From GCA-003244245 sp052390115 (lineage in GTDB: Bacteria; Actinomycetota; Actinomycetes; Mycobacteriales; Pseudonocardiaceae): 64,000 bases of DNA. A model generated the notes under the pieces. The model was not told where the DNA came from, ran no database searches, and was given only the letters and a program-made list of their open reading frames with translations. Within the stretch, counting starts at the first letter, position 1, and every line of letters starts with the position of its first letter. The stretch lies in the NCBI GenBank assembly GCA_052390115.1, contig JBQTHE010000031.1:82048-146047 (forward strand), given 5' to 3'. Positions 56,329 through 64,000 of the stretch are shown piece after piece. Made by a program: the position numbers and the translations under genes.

Positions 56329-57570
56329 GTGGTTGATCAGCGTGATACGCGACGACTGGGTGAACGGTTGGCAGAGTTACGACGCCGACAGGGGTTGACC
56401 CAAGAAGAGCTCGCGGAGCAGTCCACCGTCAGCGTGTCGGTCATTCGCAAGCTGGAGCGGGGTGAACGAGACTCGGCCTGTTTGTCGACCCTTCGGAAGT
56501 TCGCCGGGGCGTTGGGCGTGACGACCATGCAGCTGTTCGCGCCGTCGCCAACCTTCGCTGGTCCGGTCGACGAGGAGGAACGCAACGATCTCTATGAACT
56601 GCGCCGCGTGCTCCAGCCACCCCGAGGAGTCGACGGTGCTGCCTTGCTGTCGCTGGCAGAGGACGAATCCGGCCCCAACGGTGACGACCTCACCGAATCG
56701 ATGAGGATCGCAGACCGCCTTTTCCGGGATGACGACTTCGCCTCCGCTACCGCCGTGCTCCCGCCACTGATCACCCACGCACGATGGATCCTCACCGAAT
56801 CCACTGAGGACCAGCGACGGTCAGCATGGGCGCCGCTCGCGCAGGCGTACCTACTCGCTGCCGCGCTACTCACCCAGCTCCGTAAGGATGATCTCGCGTA
56901 CCACACCCTTGGCCTCGCCCTGGACGCTGGAGCCCGCGCGCAGGACAACGGCCTGGTGGGCTCGGCCATAGGTGGCGAGACGTGGTTGTTGATCCGCCAA
57001 GGCAGATTGGATGACGCCACAAGAGTAGCGCTCGCGGCCGCCGAAAGATTGGAGCCGAGCTTCGGTCACTCGGATCGGCGGCACCTCTCGTCGTGGGGTT
57101 GGCTGAACCTCGGCGTCGCGGCGGCAGCCGCACGCAACAGCCAGCAGGACGTGATGACCGACGCCATGCGCCGCGCGTGGGCAGCAGCGGTCCGTATCGA
57201 CGGCGACGGCCCCGGAAGCCGCGATTGGAGCTCGTTCGGACCGACCGTGGTCACCATGAGGGACACGGAAATGGCGGTGGTCACCGGCTCGCCCGACAAG
57301 GCACTGCGTATCGCAGCGCGGGTGCCCGCGCCTCGGCGGCCAACCAACACCCATCATCGGTTCCGGCTCGATGTCGCGGCGGCGTTACTGGAGCAGCGCA
57401 ACCGACAGGAAGCGACAACGGTCTTGCTGGAACTACGGGCCGCCGCGCCGAACTGGCTGCGGCACCAGCGATACGCCAAGTCGATCACCCGCAGATTGCT
57501 GCGGGCCACGCCACGCGCCGCTCCACAAGAGCTGCGAGATCTCGCCGACTTCCTTCAGATCAGCTCCTGA
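56329..57570 (+). CDS. XRE-family regulator with TPR-like C-terminus
   Basis: 413 residues. N-terminal helix-turn-helix (LAELRRRQGLTQEELAEQST, SVSVIRKLERGERDS) spans about 8-62; the rest is helical repeats of TPR type (LLTQLRKDDLAYHTLGLALD, GRLDDATRVALAAAERLEP). Such regulators stand beside FxLD-type and other peptide clusters and may sense a peptide. Divergent from the FxLD methyltransferase; 56199-56328 is the shared promoter. Confidence 0.82.
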   Translation: MVDQRDTRRLGERLAELRRRQGLTQEELAEQSTVSVSVIRKLERGERDSACLSTLRKFAGALGVTTMQLFAPSPTFAGPVDEEERNDLYELRRVLQPPRGVDGAALLSLAEDESGPNGDDLTESMRIADRLFRDDDFASATAVLPPLITHARWILTESTEDQRRSAWAPLAQAYLLAAALLTQLRKDDLAYHTLGLALDAGARAQDNGLVGSAIGGETWLLIRQGRLDDATRVALAAAERLEPSFGHSDRRHLSSWGWLNLGVAAAAARNSQQDVMTDAMRRAWAAAVRIDGDGPGSRDWSSFGPTVVTMRDTEMAVVTGSPDKALRIAARVPAPRRPTNTHHRFRLDVAAALLEQRNRQEATTVLLELRAAAPNWLRHQRYAKSITRRLLRATPRAAPQELRDLADFLQISS

Positions 57571-57593
57571 ACTACCCCACCGCGTGGTAGTTC
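57569..57593 (+). terminator. Hairpin after the XRE regulator
   Basis: GAACTACC (57569-57576) and GGTAGTTC (57586-57593) form an 8-bp stem that begins within the regulator's stop codon. No T-run. The following 214 bases up to 57807 hold no gene that I can see. Confidence 0.5.
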
Positions 57594-57807
57594 CGATCAC
57601 ACCGACGCACCAACTGCCACTGCCGGTGGCTGGGCTAACTGTTGTCGTGTTTCTACCGTGGCGTTCATGCGCGCAGGCCGGGTCATTGAGCGCACCCGCG
57701 GCGCGTTGCCGTTGTGGCGGCCCCGATGATCTCCCGCCCGGAGTGGCTGGTGCCGTGCCGGGATACCGCCGACCGCCACTAACACCACTTGGAGGGGGTG
57801 ACCACAT

Positions 57808-58422
57808 TTGCAAGCCGACGTCCTGGAGGGGCAGCTCGCCGACGACTGGATCGACTTTCGGACCGGCCACAAGCGAGTGCACTACACACTGACCGAGGTT
57901 GACCGGCTGTCACGGTCGCAGAAAGCGACGTTGCGGGCAATGAGCGAGCCCTACGCGGACCACCACACCATCGACGGCGACATCTTCGACGAGGTCACTG
58001 ATGTCACGCTGGCCGCGTTCCTGGCCGCCTCGGAGCGAGGGGACGCAGACAGCGCGCAGGTCTGGACGTCCTGGTTGGTCCGGGAGGGCCACGAGACCTA
58101 CGCCTACCTGACGGTCGACGAGCTGCTCACCGCGTTCGCCATCAACTCGGTCGAAGCCGACTGCCGCAACCGGACCGTCCTGATGCCGGTCCAGGGCGGT
58201 GACATCCTCCGGAAGGACAGGAACTACTACAACAGGTTCCTCGCAAAAAGACTCGCGAACCCCGTGAACGACGCCAAGCAGCTGGTGCTGTTCCAGAACA
58301 TCCCCCTGTCCGACGCGGGCTCGCTCAGACAGGCACTGGAGGCGGTCCAGGAGTTCTGTGGCAAGCCGAGCCTCGCCCGCGTGTACGCGGCGATCAACTC
58401 CACGGGACAATCCCGGCCATGA
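57808..58422 (+). CDS. Protein of unknown function coupled to a CYTH gene
   Basis: About 204 residues with TTG start and GGAGGGGG about 11 bases upstream. I do not recognise it. It is soluble and mostly helical, with DEVTDVTLAAFLAASERGDA and SAQVWTSWLVREGHETYAYL in the first half and a basic RKDRNYYNRFLAKRLANPVN stretch with QLVLFQNIPLSDAG in the second. Its stop overlaps the CYTH start by 4 bases, so the two are made together and may act on the same nucleotide or phosphate signal. Confidence 0.7.
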   Translation: MQADVLEGQLADDWIDFRTGHKRVHYTLTEVDRLSRSQKATLRAMSEPYADHHTIDGDIFDEVTDVTLAAFLAASERGDADSAQVWTSWLVREGHETYAYLTVDELLTAFAINSVEADCRNRTVLMPVQGGDILRKDRNYYNRFLAKRLANPVNDAKQLVLFQNIPLSDAGSLRQALEAVQEFCGKPSLARVYAAINSTGQSRP

Positions 58423-59009
58423 GTGTCATTGAGGTCGAGCGGAAACGCGAGCTGATCGACACCTGCACGGCTGTGGAAGCCCGGCTAGCCGAGTTGGGCT
58501 ACCGCGAGCACGGCTGCTTCGTGGAAGTCGACACCTACTACAGCAGGCCAGAGGTCGACTATTTGGACACCGTGGAGTGCCTGCGGGTACGGCAGCGCGA
58601 CGGCTTCGCCGAGATCACCTACAAGCCGGCTTCCGAACCGAGCACGCACAGCCCCGACGACGTCATCTCCAAACGCGAGACCAACGTCGCCCTGAGCGGC
58701 GCCGATCAGGCCGAGGCCGCCAACCACCTGCTGACGGCCATCGGCATGACCCGCCTAGTGCTGGTCGAGAAGTCACGAGCCCTGTACCACCACCCTGACC
58801 GCGATGACATCACCGTCAGCCTCGACACCGTCTCCGGGGTGGGCACGTTCATCGAGACCGAGGTCACTGCCGTGAATGCGGACGGAGCGACCGCACTGCT
58901 GGAACAGGTCGAGCACCAACTCGGCCTCACTGCGCACCCGGTCGTGACCATGCCGTACCGCGATCTCGTCCTTCGGCGCGATCAACCCATCGACGAGAAG
59001 CTGCCCTGA
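58419..59009 (+). CDS. CYTH-domain protein, class IV adenylate cyclase-like
   Basis: 196 residues. The tunnel-shaped CYTH fold is marked by EVERKREL (ExExK) at the N-terminus, VDTYYSRPEVDYLDTVECLR with VRQRDGFAEITYKP, then VLVEKSRALYHH, ITVSLDTVSGVGTFIETEV (acidic metal residues). CyaB-type members make cAMP or hydrolyse thiamine triphosphate. ATG overlaps the preceding unknown gene. Confidence 0.85.
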   Translation: MSVIEVERKRELIDTCTAVEARLAELGYREHGCFVEVDTYYSRPEVDYLDTVECLRVRQRDGFAEITYKPASEPSTHSPDDVISKRETNVALSGADQAEAANHLLTAIGMTRLVLVEKSRALYHHPDRDDITVSLDTVSGVGTFIETEVTAVNADGATALLEQVEHQLGLTAHPVVTMPYRDLVLRRDQPIDEKLP

Positions 59010-59592
59010 CTGACGCGGCGCCGCTGGCCGCCGTGGAAGGCACCTGGTGCCGATTCGCTTAGCGAGATCGGCGTGGGGTCAACTCAGCGGCCTCCCGCAG
59101 CACCCGCAGCTCCACCGCTAACCGCTGCCGACGTAGGTACGGACTGACCATCACGCCTTCCCGCATACGGCGTAGAACAGCGCGAGCTCGTCGCAGTTGA
59201 GCGCGCGGTAGCGCGAGGTCCAGGGGATCGTCCAGGTTCAACCGCAGCCGGCGGTCCGCCGTGCCCATGGACACGCTGGCGGGCAGGCGCAGGCGCAGGC
59301 GCAGGCGCACACTCACCGCTGCCATGGCCGTCGTTCCACCCCAGCCGCCCGGTTCCTGTTCCACATCATCGGCGCAATGGACGACGAGATGCTGGTAGAC
59401 CTCATCAACGAAGGCACCCTCGAAGGACTCGAAGCCGCCCGGGCTCACCGGGTGACGAGCCTCGTTGTGGTGGGCCTGCCCGGGACACAGGTCGCAGCTG
59501 TCGGGGCAGGTTACGTCCAGGGGCTGGGCGACCGGAGACGCTACCCCGCGAGTTGAACCGGCCTACCACACCAGCAGGTCGGGCACGCTACC
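59010..59592. other. Gap with decayed regulator and small frames
   Basis: About 580 bases without an intact known gene. The minus strand at about 59020-59150 reads MVSPYLRRQRLAVELRVLRE then AAELT, the start of an XRE/DUF5753-type regulator, and after a one-base slip HADLAKRIGTR, so it is a broken copy. Upstream of it a GCAGGC hexamer run (about 59281-59311) encodes Arg-Leu repeats. The plus strand has a 59-codon frame (59377-59556), listed separately. Confidence 0.5.
59377..59556 (+). CDS. Small orphan frame, 59 residues
   Basis: ATG 59377 to TGA 59556 reads MDDEMLVDLINEGTLEGLEA then ARAHRVTSLVVVGLPGTQVA and ends DRRRYPAS. Composition is protein-like and the same frame is open upstream (AARFLFHIIGA), so it may be the tail of a larger lost gene. 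No SD, no family recognised. Confidence 0.3.
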   Translation: MDDEMLVDLINEGTLEGLEAARAHRVTSLVVVGLPGTQVAAVGAGYVQGLGDRRRYPAS

Positions 59593-60273
59593 GTGCACCC
59601 TGTGGCACACCAGCCGATGATCGCTCCGTCCCTGCTCGCTGCCGACTTCGCCCGGCTGGCCGACGAGGCCAACGCCGTTCCGGGTGCTGACTGGCTGCAC
59701 GTCGACGTAATGGACGGGCACTTCGTGCCCAATCTCACGTTGGGCCTTCCCGTGGTGCAGAGCGTGATGAAGTACACCGACATCCCGATTGACTGCCACC
59801 TCATGATCGAAAACCCGGATCGGTGGGCGATCGGGTACGCCGAGGCCGGCTCCTACAACGTCACCGTGCACGCCGAGGCCGCCCACGACCCGGTGAAGCT
59901 GGCGAAGGACCTGCGCGCGGCCGGCGCCAAGGCCGGCCTGTCGATCAAACCCAAGACTCCCCTGGAGCCCTGGGTGGAGGTGCTGAAGCACTACGACACG
60001 CTGCTGGTGATGAGCGTGGAGCCTGGCTTCGGTGGGCAGTCGTTCATCCACGACGTGTTGGCCAAGGTGCGCACCGCCCGGCGGTTGGTGGACACCGGGC
60101 ACCTGACCGTCCTGGTCGAGATCGACGGGGGGATCAACGCCGACACCATCGAGGCGGCCGCGGAGGCCGGGGTGGACTGCTTCGTGGCCGGCTCGTCGGT
60201 GTACGGGGCTGATGACCCGCAGCGGGCCGTCGAGTCCCTGCGGGCCCAGGCCCGGGCGAGCGGGGGCCGGTGA
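59593..60273 (+). CDS. rpe: Ribulose-phosphate 3-epimerase
   Basis: About 226 residues, GTG at 59593 (or 59602). TIM barrel interconverting ribulose- and xylulose-5-phosphate. IAPSLLAADFARLADE, WLHVDVMDGHFVPNLTLG (metal His, Asp), DCHLMIENPDRW, LLVMSVEPGFGGQSFI and VEIDGGINADTIEAAAEAGV are all present. Heads the riboflavin gene group, as ribulose-5-phosphate is a riboflavin precursor. Confidence 0.97.
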   Translation: MHPVAHQPMIAPSLLAADFARLADEANAVPGADWLHVDVMDGHFVPNLTLGLPVVQSVMKYTDIPIDCHLMIENPDRWAIGYAEAGSYNVTVHAEAAHDPVKLAKDLRAAGAKAGLSIKPKTPLEPWVEVLKHYDTLLVMSVEPGFGGQSFIHDVLAKVRTARRLVDTGHLTVLVEIDGGINADTIEAAAEAGVDCFVAGSSVYGADDPQRAVESLRAQARASGGR

Positions 60274-60300
60274 GGCGCACCCGCCCGGGAGGGTGCAGCT

Positions 60301-60930
60301 GTGTTCACTGGCATTGTTGAAGAACTCGGGGAGCTCGTCGGCCGGGACGAGCGGCCCGACGCGGCACGGTTCGCCATCCACGGGCCGCTGGTCAGCTCCG
60401 ATGCGCGGCCAGGTGACTCGATCGCGGTCAACGGGGTGTGCCTGACCGTGGTCGACGTCGACGGCGAGGTATTCACCGCCGACGTGATCGGCGAGACGCT
60501 GCGTCGCTCCAGCCTGGGTTCGGCCCGGATCTCCGACCGGCTGAACCTGGAGCGGGCCGCGAAGCTGGGTGACCGGCTCGGCGGGCACCTGGTGCAGGGG
60601 CACGTCGACGGCACCGGGACCGTGCTGTCCCGCACCGCGCCGCAGCAAGCAGCCCCGTGGGAGCTGGTCCGGATCGGGATACCCACTGCGCTGGCCCGCT
60701 ATGTGGTCGAGAAAGGGTCCATCACCGTGGACGGGGTGTCCCTCACCGTGGTCGAGGCGGGTATCAACGACTTCTCCGTGGGACTCATCCCTACCACACG
60801 AGAGCTGACCACCCTGGGCACTCGACTGCCCGGTGAGCTGGTGAATATCGAGGTCGACGTGATCGGGAAGTATGTCGAGAGGTTGGCCTGCCCACATATT
60901 CGCTCCGGTATCGAGGGAGCTGGGGGATGA
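60301..60930 (+). CDS. ribE: Riboflavin synthase alpha chain
   Basis: 209 residues, GTG start. Two similar barrels: MFTGIVEELGELVGRDERPD with SIAVNGVCLTVVDVDGEVFT, and the second HLVQGHVDGTGTVLSRTAPQ with SITVDGVSLTVVEAGINDF. Dismutes two 6,7-dimethyl-8-ribityllumazines to riboflavin. No FMN riboswitch lies in the 27 bases before it. ribD, which sits nearby in some actinobacteria, is not here. Confidence 0.96.
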   Translation: MFTGIVEELGELVGRDERPDAARFAIHGPLVSSDARPGDSIAVNGVCLTVVDVDGEVFTADVIGETLRRSSLGSARISDRLNLERAAKLGDRLGGHLVQGHVDGTGTVLSRTAPQQAAPWELVRIGIPTALARYVVEKGSITVDGVSLTVVEAGINDFSVGLIPTTRELTTLGTRLPGELVNIEVDVIGKYVERLACPHIRSGIEGAGG

Positions 60931-60949
60931 TGCGGGGGAGGAGGACACG

Positions 60950-62194
60950 ATGACCGAGAGCGCCTTTGCCGGCATCGATCGGGCGATCGTCGACGTGGCG
61001 GCCGGGCGCCCGGTGATCGTGGTGGACGACGAGGAGCGGGAGAACGAGGGCGACCTGATCTTCGCCGCGGCCCGTGCCACTCCCGAGCTGCTGGCGTTCA
61101 TGGTCCGGTACACCTCGGGGTACATCTGCGTGGGGCTGACCGGGGATGACTGCGACCGGTTGGACCTGCCGCCGATGTTCCACACCAACCAGGACAAGCG
61201 GGGCACCGCCTACACGGTCACGGTGGATGCCCGGGAGGGCGTCACTTCCGGGATCTCGGCGGCGGACCGGGCCCGCACCATCCGGCTGCTGGCCGACCCG
61301 GACGCCAAGTCGGTCGACTTCGTCCGCCCCGGGCACGTGGTACCGCTGCGGGCCAAGGATGGCGGGGTGCTGCGCCGCCCCGGGCACACCGAGGCCTCGG
61401 TGGACCTGGCCCGGATGGCGGGGTTACCCCCGGCCGGGGTGTTGTGCGAGATCGTCTCGGCCAAGGACGACGGCGAGATGGCCCGTCGCGACGAGCTGGA
61501 GGTCTTCGCCGCCGAGCATCACCTGGCGCTGATCACCATCGCGGATCTGATCGCCTACCGGCGGCGGTTCGAAAAGCAGGTGGAGCGGGTCGCGGAGGCC
61601 CGGATCCCGACCGTGCACGGCGAGTTCAGGGCGATCGGCTTCGACTCCCTGCTAGACGGGGTGGAGCACATCGCTCTGGTCACCGGGGATATCGGGGATG
61701 GAGCCGACGTGCTGGTGCGGGTGCACTCGGAATGCCTCACCGGCGACGTGCTGGGCTCGCTGCGCTGCGACTGCGGGCCACAGCTGGACGCCGCACTGGC
61801 CGCCGTGGCCGCCGAGGGCCGCGGGGTGGTGCTCTACGTGCGTGGTCACGAGGGCCGCGGTATCGGGCTGATGCACAAGCTGCAGGCCTACCAACTGCAG
61901 GACGCCGGCGCCGACACCGTCGACGCCAACCTCGCCTTGGGCATGCCCGCCGACGCCCGTGACTACGGCACCGGGGCGCAGATCCTGGTGGATCTCGGAG
62001 TGCGCTCGATGCGGCTGCTCACCAACAACCCGGCCAAGCGGGCCGGCCTGGAGGGTTACGGCCTGACCATCACCGGCAGGGTGCCGTTGCCCATCCGGCC
62101 CAACCCGGAAAACCTGCACTACCTGCGTACCAAACGTGACCGGCTGGGCCACGATCTCGATGGCTTGGACCCCACCGGTAGCTTGCGGCCATGA
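60950..62194 (+). CDS. ribBA: Bifunctional DHBP synthase/GTP cyclohydrolase II
   Basis: 414 residues; ATG 60950 with GGAGGAGG upstream, preferred to longer readings that overlap ribE. N-terminal DHBP synthase: VVDDEERENEGDLIFAA (metal Glu), RPGHVVPLRAKDGGVLRRPG, HTEASVDLARMAG. C-terminal GTP cyclohydrolase II: VRVHSECLTGDVLGSLRCDC (zinc Cys) and VLYVRGHEGRGIGLMHKLQA. Supplies both branches of riboflavin synthesis. Confidence 0.97.
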   Translation: MTESAFAGIDRAIVDVAAGRPVIVVDDEERENEGDLIFAAARATPELLAFMVRYTSGYICVGLTGDDCDRLDLPPMFHTNQDKRGTAYTVTVDAREGVTSGISAADRARTIRLLADPDAKSVDFVRPGHVVPLRAKDGGVLRRPGHTEASVDLARMAGLPPAGVLCEIVSAKDDGEMARRDELEVFAAEHHLALITIADLIAYRRRFEKQVERVAEARIPTVHGEFRAIGFDSLLDGVEHIALVTGDIGDGADVLVRVHSECLTGDVLGSLRCDCGPQLDAALAAVAAEGRGVVLYVRGHEGRGIGLMHKLQAYQLQDAGADTVDANLALGMPADARDYGTGAQILVDLGVRSMRLLTNNPAKRAGLEGYGLTITGRVPLPIRPNPENLHYLRTKRDRLGHDLDGLDPTGSLRP

Positions 62195-62682
62195 GCGGGA
62201 CCGGCCAGCCCACGCTGGAGGTACCGCGCTGCGCGGAGCTACGGCTGGGCATCGCTGTGACTCGCTGGCATGAGCGCATCACCGCTGCGCTGCTGAACCG
62301 CGCCTGTGCCGCTGCTGCCGAGGCCGGGATCGCCGAACCGACGGTGGTGCGGGTGCCCGGCGCCGTCGAGCTGCCTGTGGTGTGCCAGGAACTGGCCCGC
62401 CACCATGACGCCGTCGTCGCGCTGGGGGTGGTGATCCGCGGTGGCACTCCGCATTTCGAGTACGTCTGCGACGCGGTCACCGCCGGGCTCACCAGGGTCG
62501 CGCTGGACGAGGGGACCGCGGTTGGCAACGGAGTGCTCACCTGCGACACCGAGGAACAGGCCCTGGACCGCTGCGGGCTGCCCTCCTCGTCAGAGGACAA
62601 GGGCTTCCAGTCCTGCATCGCCGCCCTACAGACCGCCCTAGTCCTACGCACCCTGCGCCAGGTCTCCCAGGGCACGACATGA
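62191..62682 (+). CDS. ribH: 6,7-dimethyl-8-ribityllumazine synthase
   Basis: 163 residues, ATG overlapping the ribBA stop. LGIAVTRWHERITAALLNRA, VVRVPGAVELPVVCQELARH, ALGVVIRGGTPHFEYVCDAV (catalytic His) and VGNGVLTCDTEEQALDR give the lumazine synthase core, with cysteine/threonine changes near the GDTxHF-like motif (RGGTPHF). Forms a pentamer or capsid. Confidence 0.96.
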   Translation: MSGTGQPTLEVPRCAELRLGIAVTRWHERITAALLNRACAAAAEAGIAEPTVVRVPGAVELPVVCQELARHHDAVVALGVVIRGGTPHFEYVCDAVTAGLTRVALDEGTAVGNGVLTCDTEEQALDRCGLPSSSEDKGFQSCIAALQTALVLRTLRQVSQGTT

Positions 62683-62687
62683 CCCCC

Positions 62688-62765
62688 CTCCCCGGCGTGT
62701 CGTCCCCTCTCCCCGGCATGTCCGTCCCCTGTGCCCGGTGTGTCGGGCTTGTGTGCCCGGCGAAG
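62688..62765 (+). repeat. Imperfect tandem repeat after ribH
   Basis: About three and a half copies of a roughly 22-base unit, CTCCCCGGCGTGTCGTCCC, CTCTCCCCGGCATGTCCGTC, CTGTGCCCGGTGTGTCGGG, fill the gap between ribH and the next gene. Function unknown. Confidence 0.55.
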
Positions 62766-62773
62766 GCGGCGTG

Positions 62774-63241
62774 ATGCCCGCCGATGTGCTCTTCGAGGCC
62801 CGGCCGCGCAAGGCCCGCCGGGTCGCGGTGGCCGCAGCCGTGGTGCTGGTCGTGGTGTTCGCGGTGGTCGCGGCGCTGCTGCGGGAAACCCCCACCGGCG
62901 TCTACTTCCAGCTCTCCGACCAGATCGCCATGGTGCTGATAGGGCTGTTGCTCGCCGGAGCAGCTCTGCTGTTCGCCCGGCCACGGGTGCGCGCCGGAGC
63001 CGACGGTGTCGAGGTGCGCAATCTGGCCGGGCCCCGGACGTTGCCCTGGGAGCTGGTGCTCCGGGTGTCTTTCCCCGACGGTGCTCCGTGGGCTCGCCTC
63101 GAGCTGCCCGACGACGAGTACATCGCGGTGATGGCGATCCAGGCCGCCGACGGCCGACATGCCGTGCAGGCCATCCGCGCCCTCCGCGCAGTGCACGCCG
63201 AGCACACCGCACCCCGCGGCACGCCAGGCCGCGATCTGTAA
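62774..63241 (+). CDS. PH-domain membrane protein
   Basis: About 155 residues, ATG 62774. Two membrane helices (VAVAAAVVLVVVFAVVAALL and IAMVLIGLLLAGAALLFA) are followed by a bacterial PH-like domain (GADGVEVRNLAGPRTLPWEL, LELPDDEYIAVMAIQAADG). Orthologues follow ribH in many actinobacteria (the Rv1417-type position). Function unknown. Confidence 0.85.
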   Translation: MPADVLFEARPRKARRVAVAAAVVLVVVFAVVAALLRETPTGVYFQLSDQIAMVLIGLLLAGAALLFARPRVRAGADGVEVRNLAGPRTLPWELVLRVSFPDGAPWARLELPDDEYIAVMAIQAADGRHAVQAIRALRAVHAEHTAPRGTPGRDL

Positions 63242-63399
63242 TCCACTCGGACTCCACCGGCACCGTCCGACTCACGGCATGAGTCGTGCTGAGCCCACGA
63301 CGCTTCGTCGGCCAGCGGCGGTTGGCCAGCGGCACAGCACCGTCGGCAGCTTGGCACCGCGGAACTGTCGGCCCGGCGAGCTACCGTCCCGCTGTGCCA

Positions 63400-63597
63400 A
63401 TGAAGGTCATCGAGGTCGTCCATCTTCTGGAACAGGACGGCTGGACCCTCAAGCGGGTCACCGGCTCGCACCGCCACTTCGCTCATCCTTTCAAGCCTGG
63501 TCTCGTGACTGTCGCCGGCAAGCCGAGCGCTACATTGAAGCCGAAGACCGAAGCGAGCATCCTGAGGCAAGCAGGTCTGCGAAGGGAGCGGTCTTGA
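63400..63597 (+). CDS. hicA: HicA-type toxin
   Basis: 65 residues, ATG 63400 (GTG 63394 also possible). A dsRBD-fold mRNA interferase: MKVIEVVHLLEQDGWTLKRV then TGSHRHFAHPFKPGLVTVAG with the catalytic His in GSHRHF, and TEASILRQAGL at the end. The stop overlaps the antitoxin start by 4 bases. Confidence 0.88.
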   Translation: MKVIEVVHLLEQDGWTLKRVTGSHRHFAHPFKPGLVTVAGKPSATLKPKTEASILRQAGLRRERS

Positions 63598-63821
63598 GAG
63601 GTTACGTGGTCGTGTTCGAGGGAGACGACGAGTACGGTTACTCGGCGTACTCACCAGATTTGCCGGGTGTCGTGGCGGCAGCTGATACGCGCGCCGAGAC
63701 CGAGCAACTTATGCGGGAAGCAATGGCGGAGCACCTCGTTCTGCTTCGCGAGACCGGACAACCGGTACCCGAACCGGCCGACGCCGCGGACGTCACCATT
63801 CTCGATCCGGCAGCTGCCTGA
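63594..63821 (+). CDS. hicB: HicB-type antitoxin
   Basis: 75 residues, TTG start overlapping hicA (TTGA). Partial RNase H-like fold: YVVVFEGDDEYGYSAYSPDL followed by PGVVAAADTRAETEQLMREA. No separate DNA-binding tail is visible, so autorepression may need HicA or be weak. Confidence 0.85.
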   Translation: MRGYVVVFEGDDEYGYSAYSPDLPGVVAAADTRAETEQLMREAMAEHLVLLRETGQPVPEPADAADVTILDPAAA

Positions 63822-63888
63822 CTGTGGCCTGACCAGATCACCTCTTACTTGCTTCGAAATACGGCTGGTCACGACCCGCTCGGCTGTC

Positions 63889-64000
63889 GCCGGGGGGGGG
63901 GCCCAGGGGGGGGGGGGGGGGGGGGGCGGGCCCGGGGGGGGGGACGGGGGGCCCGCGGGGGGGGCGGGGGGGGGGGCGCGCCCCCCCCGGCCGCACCCCC
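63889..64000. other. Low-complexity G-rich contig end
   Basis: The last ~110 bases are long G runs broken by CCC and single bases. No natural feature explains them; they look like poor base calling at a contig edge and should not be interpreted. Confidence 0.85.

Noticed and set aside
60274..60300. FMN riboswitch before ribE
   Set aside because: The gap is 27 bases, too short for the aptamer, and no aptamer-like sequence lies before rpe.
59563..61206. 547-codon minus-strand frame opposite rpe and rib genes
   Set aside because: Shadow of rpe, ribE and ribBA, each with complete motifs.
62688..62765. CRISPR array
   Set aside because: Units are about 22 bases, imperfect and without unique spacers; a simple tandem repeat.
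63889..64000. G-quadruplex or telomere-like terminal structure
   Set aside because: Irregular poly-G with CCC breaks at the very end of the sequence is better explained by bad base calls.

Overview
The window is about 64 kb of high-GC actinobacterial DNA, most like Pseudonocardiales or a close relative. The reasons are the conserved order aroC-aroK-aroB-aroQ-pepP-efp-nusB, the pyr operon with a PyrR leader, mihF-gmk-rpoZ-coaBC-priA-def-fmt-rsmB and rpe-ribE-ribBA-ribH, together with a BldD that keeps the c-di-GMP motif, a MihF-type integration host factor and many GTG starts with 4-bp stop/start overlaps. The genus cannot be fixed from the sequence alone.

Region 1 (1-10167) is a glycan or sugar-modification block: epimerase/dehydratase (frameshifted), two GT4 and one GT2 glycosyltransferases, a DegT/StrS aminotransferase, an Eis-like acetyltransferase, a CelD/BcsL-type GNAT protein, a frameshifted aldo/keto reductase, an RNA-methylase-like protein and a PIG-L deacetylase. 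Region 2 (about 10090-12345) is scar tissue: a NUDIX tail, an ISAs1 transposase tail and a decayed serine recombinase.

Region 3 (12370-25087) is the most interesting part. It reads as a RiPP cluster apparently wired to metal homeostasis. One strand carries a 39-residue precursor candidate, a ThiF-like leader-binding protein and two tandem YcaO proteins. The divergent strand carries a five-gene, translationally coupled operon for an MFS transporter, DUF1800, DUF1501, an NHL propeller and a SagB-type oxidase. A FecCD-type ABC importer (permease, ATPase, lipoprotein) faces the YcaO genes. Fur-superfamily-like palindromes lie in the divergent promoter and upstream of the importer. I infer a peptide made, exported and re-imported under Zur- or Fur-like control, that is, a candidate ribosomal metallophore.

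Region 4 (25274-49118) is housekeeping: shikimate pathway, EF-P, NusB, BldD (convergent), pyrimidine synthesis (pyrR-pyrB-pyrC-carA-carB-pyrF), nucleotide, CoA and RNA polymerase accessory genes, and translation-initiation enzymes. Long palindromes lie inside or across coding ends of carA, carB/pyrF and gmk. metK, often found between coaBC and priA in actinobacteria, is absent and an orphan methyltransferase sits there. Region 5 (49120-59600) is accessory: an EryG-like methyltransferase, a PepSY membrane protein, a truncated ROK kinase, an alpha/beta hydrolase, a ClpC-like unfoldase, an FxLD-system methyltransferase, an XRE/TPR regulator, an unknown protein coupled to a CYTH protein, and regulator remnants. 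Region 6 (59593-63821) is rpe, riboflavin genes, a PH-domain membrane protein and a HicAB toxin-antitoxin pair. The last ~110 bases are runs of G and look like a low-quality contig end; single-base frameshifts elsewhere should be read with that in mind.
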